A stretch of 64,000 nt of DNA from Actinoplanes sp. KI2 (GTDB lineage: Bacteria; Actinomycetota; Actinomycetes; Mycobacteriales; Micromonosporaceae): positions 1 to 64,000 of the forward strand of contig NZ_JAOSZE010000049.1 in NCBI RefSeq assembly GCF_025630775.1. The letters are read 5' to 3'. Shown here piece after piece: positions 7,765 through 14,420 of this stretch. Below the pieces are notes generated by a model. That model was not told the DNA's origin and did no database searches. It saw only the letters and a list, made by a program, of their open reading frames with translations. The stretch's first letter is position 1, and each line of letters opens with the position of its first letter. Both the position numbers and the translations under genes were made by a program.

Positions 7765-8517
7765 GTGAGTTTGGGTGAGCTGATTACTCGTACACCCGCT
7801 GGGGTTGTGCAGAACGCGGCCTCGGCCGCGTCGCTCGGCGTGCTGGACGCCCGGATCGCGGATTGTTTCGCCTGCCCGCGGCTGGTGGCCTGGCGGGAGG
7901 ACGTCGCGCGGGTCAAGCGAGCCTCCTTCCGTGACGAGGAGTATTGGGGGCGTCCCGTGCCCGGCATGGGCCCCGCGGACGCCGAGATCGGGATCCTCGG
8001 GCTCGCCCCGGCCGCGCACGGCGGCAACCGGACCGGCCGGGTCTTCACCGGGGACCGCTCGGGTGACGTGCTGTTCGCGGCGCTCTATCGCGCCGGGCTG
8101 GCCAACCAGCCGATCAGCGTCTCGGCCGACGACGGGTTGGAGCTCGAGCACACCCGAATTTTCGCGTCGGTGCGGTGTGCGCCTCCGGACAACAAACCCA
8201 CTCCGGAGGAAAGGGACACCTGCGCGCCGTGGGTGCATCAGGAGCTTCGCCTGATTCGGCCGACCCTGCGGGTGGTCGTGGCGCTCGGCGCGTTCGCGTG
8301 GGCCTCGTGGTGGCCGGCGATGTCGGCGGTTTATGGCACAAAAGCGCCCGTGCCTCGGCCTAAGTTCGGGCACGGCGCCCTGGTGCGGCAGCCCGGCGTA
8401 CCGGATCTGCTCGGGTGTTTCCACGTCAGCCAGCAGAACACTTTCACCGGGCGGCTCACCCCGGCCATGCTCGACGACGTGTTCAGCCGTGCGAAGAGCC
8501 TCGCGGGCCTGGCATGA
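7765..8517 (+). CDS. udgB: family-5 uracil-DNA glycosylase (UdgB type)
   Basis: A 250-residue DNA repair enzyme that removes uracil, and probably other deaminated bases, from DNA. Family-5 motifs: GLAPAAHGGNRTGRVFTGDRSG (motif A region, without the catalytic Asp/Asn of other families) and HVSQQNTFTGRLT (motif B). Four cysteines that could hold the family's 4Fe-4S cluster are seen in DCFACPRLVAWRE, RCAPPDNKPTPEERDTC and GCFHVS. The GTG at 7765 is in frame and begins VSLGELITRTPAG; the much longer upstream open frame has no family resemblance. It stands alone on the plus strand between the acetyltransferase and the DUF4129 operon. Confidence 0.88.
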   Translation: MSLGELITRTPAGVVQNAASAASLGVLDARIADCFACPRLVAWREDVARVKRASFRDEEYWGRPVPGMGPADAEIGILGLAPAAHGGNRTGRVFTGDRSGDVLFAALYRAGLANQPISVSADDGLELEHTRIFASVRCAPPDNKPTPEERDTCAPWVHQELRLIRPTLRVVVALGAFAWASWWPAMSAVYGTKAPVPRPKFGHGALVRQPGVPDLLGCFHVSQQNTFTGRLTPAMLDDVFSRAKSLAGLA

Positions 8518-8548
8518 TGCGGCACAGTCGAACGAAAGCAGCACGAAC

Positions 8549-9247
8549 ATGGACCTCGCCGCACTGAGACGCTGGTGGCCCTTCGCCGCCGTCGTCGTGC
8601 TGCTCTTCGTGGCCGCGCTGTCCGCCACCCGGTCGGCGCCGCAGCTCGACCAGATCGAGCCGGATGCCACCCCGACCACGCCGCCGCTGCTGCCCAAGAC
8701 GCAGCCCAGCGCGAACGATGCCGCCCACGGCGGCCCGGCCGCGGCTCAGGGCCTGCCCGAGTGGGTCGGCGCCGCCGCTCTCGTGCTGCTCGGCGTGGTG
8801 GCCTTCGTGGTGGTCGCCCTGGTGATCTGGGGGATCCTGCGCGACCAGGCGAAACGCCGGGCGCGCCGGGGCCGCCGCGAGGCGGTCACCGGGCGGCACG
8901 GCGCGCGGACCGCCGAGGAGCTGGTGGCCGCGCTCGACGCCGGCCTGGAGGAGCTCTCCGACACCGACCGCGACCCGCGCCGCGCGGTCATCGCCTGCTG
9001 GGTGCGGCTCGAGCAGGCCGCCGCCGCGGCCGGTACGCCGCGCAACCCGGGGGACAGCCCGACCGACCTGGTCGGGCGCCTGCTGCGCGAGCAGCGGGTC
9101 GACGAGCAGGCGCTCGCCGCGCTGCTGGCGGTCTACCGCGAGGCCCGGTACGCCACCACACACACCGTCGACGACCGGATGCGCCGCCAGGCGATCAGCG
9201 CGCTCGGGCGGTTGCGTGCCGATCTGGGGGCGGGGGTGCCGGCGTGA
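8549..9247 (+). CDS. DUF4129 membrane protein
   Basis: A 232-residue protein. One helix near the N-terminus (residues 9-27) may be a signal anchor. A Pro/Thr-rich external stretch follows, then a second helix (about 73-101, ending in VVALVIWGIL), then a cytosolic domain with TAEELVAALDAGLEELSD and PRRAVIACWVRLEQAAAAAG, the DUF4129 core. DUF4129 genes usually stand with MoxR and DUF58, as here, and are thought to act at the envelope; the mechanism is unknown. The stop overlaps a following GTG by GTGA inside a triplicated junction. Confidence 0.85.
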   Translation: MDLAALRRWWPFAAVVVLLFVAALSATRSAPQLDQIEPDATPTTPPLLPKTQPSANDAAHGGPAAAQGLPEWVGAAALVLLGVVAFVVVALVIWGILRDQAKRRARRGRREAVTGRHGARTAEELVAALDAGLEELSDTDRDPRRAVIACWVRLEQAAAAAGTPRNPGDSPTDLVGRLLREQRVDEQALAALLAVYREARYATTHTVDDRMRRQAISALGRLRADLGAGVPA

Positions 9248-9355
9248 GCGACGGTGGTTTCAGCGATCCGGGGGCGGGGATGCCGGTGAGCGACGGCGGT
9301 CTCGACGGTCTTGGGGCGGGGGTGCCGGCGTGAGCGACGGCGGTCTCGACGATCT
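9221..9355 (+). repeat. imperfect triplication of a stop/start gene junction
   Basis: Three tandem copies of roughly 42-44 bases (starting near 9221, 9265 and 9307) share GGGGCGGGGGTGCCGGCGTG followed by AGCGACGG(T/C)GGT. The first copy holds the stop of the DUF4129 gene and the third holds the start of the next gene. The middle copy lacks two bases (ccggtgag against ccggcgtgag). Confidence 0.85.
9244..9333 (+). CDS. 29-codon mini-ORF created by the junction repeat
   Basis: GTG at 9244 overlaps the DUF4129 stop (GTGA). The frame reads VSDGGFSDPGAGMPVSDGGL and onward to a TGA at 9331-9333, which overlaps the GTG of the next gene (again GTGA). The peptide repeats VSDGG and GAG(M/V)P because the DNA is a tandem repeat. 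It could act purely as a coupling relay that carries ribosomes from one gene to the next. Whether it is translated is unknown. Confidence 0.4.
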   Translation: MSDGGFSDPGAGMPVSDGGLDGLGAGVPA

Positions 9356-9905
9356 CTTCAGCCTCCGCGACGAGCCGGTCGAGGAGGTCGCGGAGCCGGT
9401 TGCCAAGACGCGCTCGACCCCGCTGTGGATCCTGCGCAACGCGCTGCTGATCGTCGCCGCGACGGTCGTCACCGTGGCCGCCCTGCACGCGGCCGACACG
9501 CACGTCTCGCTCCTGCTGATCGTCGCCTTCTTCGTCGGCCTGCGGCTGGTGCTGTTCGCCGTGTCCGAGGTGGCGCCGCCGCCGCTGCCGAAACGCCGGC
9601 GCGGCCTCGCCAAGGGCGGCGACCGTCCGACAGACTCGTTGCGTGCCGCCGTCCGGCGCTGGGAGCGCACCCTCGACCGGGCGCACGCCGACCCGGATCT
9701 CTATGCGCGTAACGTCTTGCCCGTGCTCGCGGAGCTGGCCGACGAACGGTTGCGGCTGCGACACGGGATCACCCGGGCCACCGATCCGCGCCGGGCCCGC
9801 GAGCTCCTCGGCGACCCGCTCTGGGCGGCCCTGCACGATCGTGGGCGGCGCTCGGCGAAGTCGAGTGAACTGGAGACCTACGTGATTGCGTTGGAACGAC
9901 TGTGA
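9330..9905 (+). CDS. small two-helix membrane protein of the MoxR operon
   Basis: A 191-residue protein starting VSDGGLDDLFSLRDEP at a GTG overlapping the mini-ORF stop. It has two adjacent membrane helices (about residues 33-49 and 53-74: NALLIVAATVVTVAAL and LLLIVAFFVGLRLVLF), then a basic cytosolic domain with helices such as LRAAVRRWERTLDRAH and VLPVLAELADERLRLRHG. This type regularly sits between DUF4129 and MoxR in actinobacterial operons. No enzymatic motif is seen. It may scaffold the MoxR/DUF58 complex (inference). Confidence 0.78.
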   Translation: MSDGGLDDLFSLRDEPVEEVAEPVAKTRSTPLWILRNALLIVAATVVTVAALHAADTHVSLLLIVAFFVGLRLVLFAVSEVAPPPLPKRRRGLAKGGDRPTDSLRAAVRRWERTLDRAHADPDLYARNVLPVLAELADERLRLRHGITRATDPRRARELLGDPLWAALHDRGRRSAKSSELETYVIALERL

Positions 9906-9918
9906 GAAAGGTGTGCCG

Positions 9919-10911
9919 GTGACCGAGAACGCCCTTCCCCCGTACGAGGTGGGCAGGTTGGCCGGTGCCGTCCTGGACTCGGTCGGCAGCGTCGTGGTGG
10001 GCAAGCGCGAGTCGCTGGAGCTGGTGCTCGCCGGCATCCTGGCCGGCGGCCACGTGTTGCTCGAGGATCTGCCCGGCCTGGGCAAGACGCTGACCGCCCG
10101 CAGCTTCGCGCAGTCGCTGGGCCTGGACTTCCGCCGCCTGCAGTTCACCCCCGACCTGCTCCCCGCGGACGTCACCGGCTCCTTCCTGTACGACCAGCGC
10201 AAGGGCGACTTCGCCTTCCGGGCCGGACCGGTCTTCACCAACATGCTGCTGGCCGACGAGATCAACCGGACGCCGCCGAAGACCCAGGCCGCCCTGCTCG
10301 AGGCGATGCAGGAGAAGCAGGTCTCGGTCGAGGGCGTGACCTACCGCCTCGACCCGCCGTTCCACGTGCTCGCCACCGCCAACCCGATCGAGTACGAGGG
10401 CACCTACCCGCTGCCCGAGGCGCAGCTCGACCGCTTCCTGATCCGGGTCTCCTTCGGCTACCCCACCGCCGACGAGGAGTGGGAGGTGCTGCGTCGCCGC
10501 ATGTCCCGCCGGCAGGAGGAGGCGTTCCTGCAGCCGGTGGTCGACGCGCGGATGCTGCAGGCGATGCAGGCCGCCCTCGAGTCGGTCACCGTGGAGGATT
10601 CGATCGGCCGGTACATCGTGTCGCTGGCCGCGGCCACCCGCGAGCATCCCTCGGTGCTGGTCGGCTCGTCGCCGCGTGGCTCGCTGGCGTTGCTGCTGCT
10701 CGCCCGGGCGCGGGCCGCGATGGCCGGCCGCGACTTCGTGGTGCCCGAGGACGTCAAGGACGTGGCGGTGCCCGCGCTGGCCCACCGCATCACGCTGCGG
10801 CCGGAGATGTGGCTGCGCCGCGTCGACCCGGCGTTCGTGGTGCAGGAGGTGCTGACCAACGTGCCGGCGCCGGCCAGTGGAGCGTTGCCGACCTACGCGC
10901 GGCATGACTGA
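9919..10911 (+). CDS. MoxR-type AAA+ ATPase
   Basis: A 330-residue AAA+ chaperone-like ATPase of the MoxR branch. Walker A is LEDLPGLGKTLTARSFAQ, Walker B is MLLADEINRTPPKTQAALLE, sensor 1 is VLATANPIEYEGTYPLPEAQ, and the C-terminal lid contains the arginine stretch SSPRGSLALLLLARARA. MoxR proteins use ATP to activate or assemble partners, often VWA/DUF58 proteins, and DUF58 is the next gene. The GTG at 9919 is preferred, with AAAGGTG five bases upstream. The end overlaps the DUF58 start by 8 bases. Confidence 0.93.
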   Translation: MTENALPPYEVGRLAGAVLDSVGSVVVGKRESLELVLAGILAGGHVLLEDLPGLGKTLTARSFAQSLGLDFRRLQFTPDLLPADVTGSFLYDQRKGDFAFRAGPVFTNMLLADEINRTPPKTQAALLEAMQEKQVSVEGVTYRLDPPFHVLATANPIEYEGTYPLPEAQLDRFLIRVSFGYPTADEEWEVLRRRMSRRQEEAFLQPVVDARMLQAMQAALESVTVEDSIGRYIVSLAAATREHPSVLVGSSPRGSLALLLLARARAAMAGRDFVVPEDVKDVAVPALAHRITLRPEMWLRRVDPAFVVQEVLTNVPAPASGALPTYARHD

Positions 10912-12274
10912 CCGGCTGGCCCTGCGCACTGCGGTGCCACCGACCGCGGCGGGCGGCGAGGGGGAGGCGTGGTCCGGGCCGGCCTGGGTGCCGACCCGGG
11001 CGCTCGGCCGGGCGGTGCTGCTCACCGGCCTGTTCCTGCTGCTCGGCGTGGCGCTCGGCCGGGTCGACCTGGTGCTGATGGCGGCGCCGTTCGCGATCGG
11101 CGCCGCGGCCGGGCTGCGCCGGATGCCCCGCTCGGCGCCCGAGCTGACCATCACGGCCGACGAGGAGCACATCGTCGAGGGCGGTCACGTCGAGGCCGCG
11201 GTCACCGTGAGCAACATCGACGTCATCCCGTACGACCTGGTCGTGCTCCGCACCCGCACCTCGCCGTGGCTCAAGCTGGAGCAGGCGGACCGCCCGTTCG
11301 CGATCACCGTGCCCCGGGACGGCTGGTACTCGGTGGAGCTGCCCGGCGACGCGATGCGCTGGGGCCGGCAGCCGGTGGGCCCGGCGGCGGCCCGCGTCGC
11401 GGCCTGCGGTGGCCTGCTGGCCTGCCGTCCGGTCGTGGTGGAGGCGCGCGGCGTGCGGGTCTATCCGGTCACCGAGCCGTTCAACGCGACCGAGGCCATG
11501 CCGGCCGCCGCCGGCCTGGTGGGAAACCATCGCTCGCGACGGCCGGGCGAGGGCGGCGAGCTTGCGGGGGTACGCCCGTTCGCGCCGGGCGACCGGCTGA
11601 GGCGCATCGATTGGCGGGTCTCGCTGCGTACCCGGGACCTGCACGTCGCCGCCACCCTCTCCGACCGGGACGCCGAGGTGGTCCTGCTGCTCGACGTGCT
11701 CGGTGAGATCGGCCTCTCCGGCGGGGTGACCGGCAGCGCGTCGGTGCTGGACACCACGGTTCGCGCGGCGGCCGCGATCGCCGAGCACTACCTGCAGCGC
11801 GGCGACCGGGTGTCGCTGTTGGAGTACGGCGCGGCGGCCCGCCGGCTGCGCCCGGCCACCGGCCGACGGCAGTACCTGACCGTGCTCGAATGGTTGCTCG
11901 ACGTACGCCCCGACCCGGTCGAGCTCGACGAGAACGACTACGACAACGTCTTCGGCATCCACCACCTGTCCTCGGACGCGCTGGTCATGGTGCTCACCCC
12001 GCTGGTCGACCCGCGCTCGGCCGACATGCTGGCCCAGCTCACCCAGTCCGGCCGGTACGTGGTCGCGGTCGACACCCTGCCCCCGGACGCGAAGGTCACC
12101 GGCGGCGGCAACTGGACGCCGCTGGCCACCCGGCTGTGGCGGCTCGAGCGGGAGAACGTGCTGGGCCGGCTGCGTGAGCACGGCGTGCCGGTGGTCGCCT
12201 GGGCCGGCGCCGGCAGTCTCGACCTGGTGCTGCGCGACGTGTCCCGGCTCGCCCTGATCCCGAGGGGACGCTGA
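10904..12274 (+). CDS. DUF58 domain protein
   Basis: A 456-residue protein with an N-terminal membrane hairpin (about residues 35-70, LGRAVLLTGLFLLLGVALG and VLMAAPFAIGAAAG), then a beta-rich region. The DUF58 signature is VRPFAPGDRLRRIDWRVSLRTRDLHV, followed by a von Willebrand A-like segment (DAEVVLLLDVLGE). It is the usual partner of MoxR ATPases and may be the substrate of the preceding gene product. ATG 10904 lies inside the moxR gene (8-base overlap) and begins MTDRLAL. Its stop overlaps the next start (TGATG). The physiological role is unknown. Confidence 0.9.
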   Translation: MTDRLALRTAVPPTAAGGEGEAWSGPAWVPTRALGRAVLLTGLFLLLGVALGRVDLVLMAAPFAIGAAAGLRRMPRSAPELTITADEEHIVEGGHVEAAVTVSNIDVIPYDLVVLRTRTSPWLKLEQADRPFAITVPRDGWYSVELPGDAMRWGRQPVGPAAARVAACGGLLACRPVVVEARGVRVYPVTEPFNATEAMPAAAGLVGNHRSRRPGEGGELAGVRPFAPGDRLRRIDWRVSLRTRDLHVAATLSDRDAEVVLLLDVLGEIGLSGGVTGSASVLDTTVRAAAAIAEHYLQRGDRVSLLEYGAAARRLRPATGRRQYLTVLEWLLDVRPDPVELDENDYDNVFGIHHLSSDALVMVLTPLVDPRSADMLAQLTQSGRYVVAVDTLPPDAKVTGGGNWTPLATRLWRLERENVLGRLREHGVPVVAWAGAGSLDLVLRDVSRLALIPRGR

Positions 12275-12837
12275 TGGCCAAGCTCGGCGTGCAGATCGAG
12301 GCGGCCCGCGGGGTGATCGCCCGGGCCACCGCGATCCCGTTCCTGGTCCGCGCGATCGTGGCGCTCAGCGGCCTGATCGCGATGGGGGTGGCCTGGCCGG
12401 CCGAGCTGATCGCCAGCCAGCTCGTCGCGCCGCTGCTGTTGCTGGTCGCGATCTATCCGGCGGTCGCGCCGCGTGGCCGGGGCGCCACCTTCTCGGCGCT
12501 GGTCGTGGTCGGCGGCTGGATCGCCGACACGGTCGGCACCGGTGCGCGGATCGAGCTGTGGCGGGTGATCACCATCGCCACGCTGCTCTACCTCGGACAC
12601 ACGCTGACCGCGCTGGCCGCCGTCCTGCCGTACGACGCGATCGTGAGCTTCGACATGCTCGGCGGCTGGCTGCTGCGGGCCGGCGTGGTCGTGCTCGTCT
12701 CGGCGGTACTCACCGTGGCCACCCTCGGGCTCTCCGCTGATCTGGCCGGCGGCGCGTTCGTCCTGGCCACGATCGCGGGCATCGCCTGCGCCGTGGGGGC
12801 AACGATCCTCATAGCACGCCTTTTGCGGAGAGCGTGA
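12274..12837 (+). CDS. polytopic membrane protein ending the MoxR operon
   Basis: A 187-residue protein with five or six membrane helices (for example PFLVRAIVALSGLIAMGVAW, LIASQLVAPLLLLVAIYPAV, ITIATLLYLGHTLTALAAVL, AGVVVLVSAVLTVATLGL, GAFVLATIAGIACAVGATIL). It has no recognised family. It is coupled to the DUF58 gene by a one-base stop/start overlap and is the last gene of this operon. Confidence 0.75.
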   Translation: MAKLGVQIEAARGVIARATAIPFLVRAIVALSGLIAMGVAWPAELIASQLVAPLLLLVAIYPAVAPRGRGATFSALVVVGGWIADTVGTGARIELWRVITIATLLYLGHTLTALAAVLPYDAIVSFDMLGGWLLRAGVVVLVSAVLTVATLGLSADLAGGAFVLATIAGIACAVGATILIARLLRRA

Positions 12838-12850
12838 AATCTCTTCGAAA

Positions 12851-12935
12851 TATGTGCGTTACGGCACTTGACAAACGGCTTTGGGATAGATCACAGAACG
12901 AGGCGCGGCGGCCCGCCACGCGCGACAATAAATAG
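12851..12935 (+). promoter_or_regulatory. candidate ndh control region
   Basis: The spacer before ndh contains TTGACA (12868-12873), an inverted repeat GTGC-N6-GCAC (12854-12867), and an AT-rich patch GACAAT (12924-12929) six bases before the GTG. The last could be the -10 box of a leaderless transcript. The TTGACA has no convincing -10 partner at normal spacing. A redox-type regulator would be expected for this enzyme, but no certain Rex box is visible. Confidence 0.3.
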
Positions 12936-14291
12936 GTGAATCCGCAGCGCATCGTTGTCGTAGGGGCAGGTCACGTCGGGCTGTACGCGGCCCTTCGGCT
13001 GTCCAGGAAGCTCAGCCGGCGCCGCGCCGAGGTGGTCGTCATCGACCCTCAGCCGCACATGACGTACCAGCCGTTCCTCCCGGAGGCAGCGGCCGGCAAC
13101 ATCAGCCCGCGGCACTCGGTGGTTCCGCTCCGCCGTGAGCTCAAGAAGTGCCGCATCGTGTCCGGCGAGGTCACGAAGATCGAGCACGCGCGCAAGACGG
13201 TCACGATTCAGCCGATCGACGGCCCGTCCACGGAGATGACGTACGACCACATCATCGTGGCTCCGGGCTCGGTGTCCCGGACCCTGCCCATCCCCGGCCT
13301 CCGGGAACGCGGCATCGGGTTCAAGACCATCGGCGAGGCCATCTACCTGCGCAACCACATCCTGGACCGACTCGACGTCGCGGCGGTCACCCCCGATCCG
13401 GCGGTGCGCAAGGCATCGCTCACCTTCGTCTTCGTCGGCGGCGGCTTCGCCGGCATCGAGGCGCTCGCGGAGATGGAGGACGTCGTCCGCGACGCACTGA
13501 GGTACTACCCCGACCTGAACCCCGCCGAGGTCAAGTTCGTGCTGGTCGAGGCCACCAACCGAATCCTCCCCGAGGTCGGCGCCAAGATGGGGGCGTACGC
13601 GGCCCGCGCGCTCGACGCCCGCGGCATCGACCTACGCCTGGACACCCGGCTGGAGTCCTGCGTCGAGGGCGAGATCGTGTTGTCCGACGGGGACAGGTTC
13701 CGCGCCGAGACGCTCGTGTGGACCGCGGGCGTGAAGCCGAGCCCGATGCTCGAGCGCACCGACCTGCCCCGCGGCCCGCGCGGCCACGTCACCTGCCTGC
13801 CCACCCTGCAGGTTGTCGACGGCGATGAGGTGCTCGACGGCGTGTGGAGCGCCGGCGACTGCGCCCAGGTGCCCGACCTGACCAACCCGGGCGGGTACTG
13901 CTCACCGAGCGCGCAGCACGCCGTCCGCCAGGCCAGGGTGCTGGCCGACAACATCCGCACGGTGATCCTCGGCGGCCTGCCCAAGGACTACCGCCACAAG
14001 TACGTCGGCAGCGTCGCCGGCCTCGGCCTGTACAAGGGCGTGGCGCACGTCTACGGGATCAAGGTCAAGGGCCTGCCCGCGTGGTTCATGCACCGCACGT
14101 ACCACATGAGCCGTATCCCGTCGTTCAACCGGAAAGTCCGGGTCGTCGCCGACTGGACCCTCGCCTTCGTCCTGCGCCGCGAGACGATCGCGTTGGGTCA
14201 GTTGCACGCACCGCGCGAAGAGTTCACGCACGTGACTCCCCGAGTCGACCTGCCCGACGACCGCGAAACGGTGGGGGCGGGGGCCCGCTAG
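12936..14291 (+). CDS. ndh: type II NADH dehydrogenase (NDH-2)
   Basis: A 451-residue FAD enzyme that passes electrons from NADH to the quinone pool without pumping protons, at the inner face of the membrane. The FAD dinucleotide fold is IVVVGAGHVGLYAALRLS at residues 5-22 and the NADH fold is FVFVGGGFAGIEALAEM at about 165-181. TWTAGVKPSP-type and WSAGDCAQVPD motifs follow in FAD-site positions. The basic and aromatic C-terminus (VKGLPAWFMHRTYHMSRIPSF) is the membrane-contact region. The start is a GTG at 12936. It is monocistronic, with the tRNA-Leu gene after it. Confidence 0.93.
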   Translation: MNPQRIVVVGAGHVGLYAALRLSRKLSRRRAEVVVIDPQPHMTYQPFLPEAAAGNISPRHSVVPLRRELKKCRIVSGEVTKIEHARKTVTIQPIDGPSTEMTYDHIIVAPGSVSRTLPIPGLRERGIGFKTIGEAIYLRNHILDRLDVAAVTPDPAVRKASLTFVFVGGGFAGIEALAEMEDVVRDALRYYPDLNPAEVKFVLVEATNRILPEVGAKMGAYAARALDARGIDLRLDTRLESCVEGEIVLSDGDRFRAETLVWTAGVKPSPMLERTDLPRGPRGHVTCLPTLQVVDGDEVLDGVWSAGDCAQVPDLTNPGGYCSPSAQHAVRQARVLADNIRTVILGGLPKDYRHKYVGSVAGLGLYKGVAHVYGIKVKGLPAWFMHRTYHMSRIPSFNRKVRVVADWTLAFVLRRETIALGQLHAPREEFTHVTPRVDLPDDRETVGAGAR

Positions 14292-14301
14292 TCGGATTCC
14301 A

Positions 14302-14313
14302 CCGCCCGGGCGG
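14302..14313. other. 12-bp perfect palindrome between ndh and tRNA-Leu
   Basis: CCGCCCGGGCGG reads the same on both strands and lies 10 bases after the ndh stop. It has no T-run, so it is at best a Rho-independent-like pause for ndh. TACCGATACGGT just downstream could supply a tRNA promoter -10 box. Confidence 0.35.
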
Positions 14314-14336
14314 CTACCGATACGGTGTTAGTCGCC

Positions 14337-14420
14337 GCCCGGGTGGTGGAATGGCAGACACGGCCGCCTTAAAAGCGGCTGCCTCCGAGAGGCGTGCGGG
14401 TTCGAGACCCGCCCCGGGCA
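14337..14420 (+). tRNA. bldA: tRNA-Leu, anticodon UAA (bldA type)
   Basis: The acceptor stem GCCCGGG (14337-14343) pairs with CCCGGGC (14413-14419), with discriminator A at 14420. The anticodon stem is GCCGC/GCGGC with loop CTTAAAA, giving anticodon TAA at 14370-14372. A long variable arm (class II) and the T-arm GCGGGTTCGAGACCCGC are clear. The CCA end is not fully encoded. This tRNA reads UUA, the rarest codon in high-GC actinomycetes. In Streptomyces its orthologue bldA controls development and secondary metabolism. Its 3' half also seems to be the integration target of the adjacent recombinase. Confidence 0.95.
14369..14420. other. probable attachment site (attL) in the tRNA 3' half
   Basis: The last 52 bases of the recombinase frame lie antisense to the tRNA 3' half and encode a tail (GARGGSRTRTPLGGSRF) that is simply translated tRNA sequence. 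The recombinase stop (TAA on the minus strand, 14371-14369) lies in the anticodon loop. This is the arrangement expected when an element has inserted into the tRNA and its integrase gene sits at the junction. No second copy of this segment was seen in the window. Confidence 0.5.
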
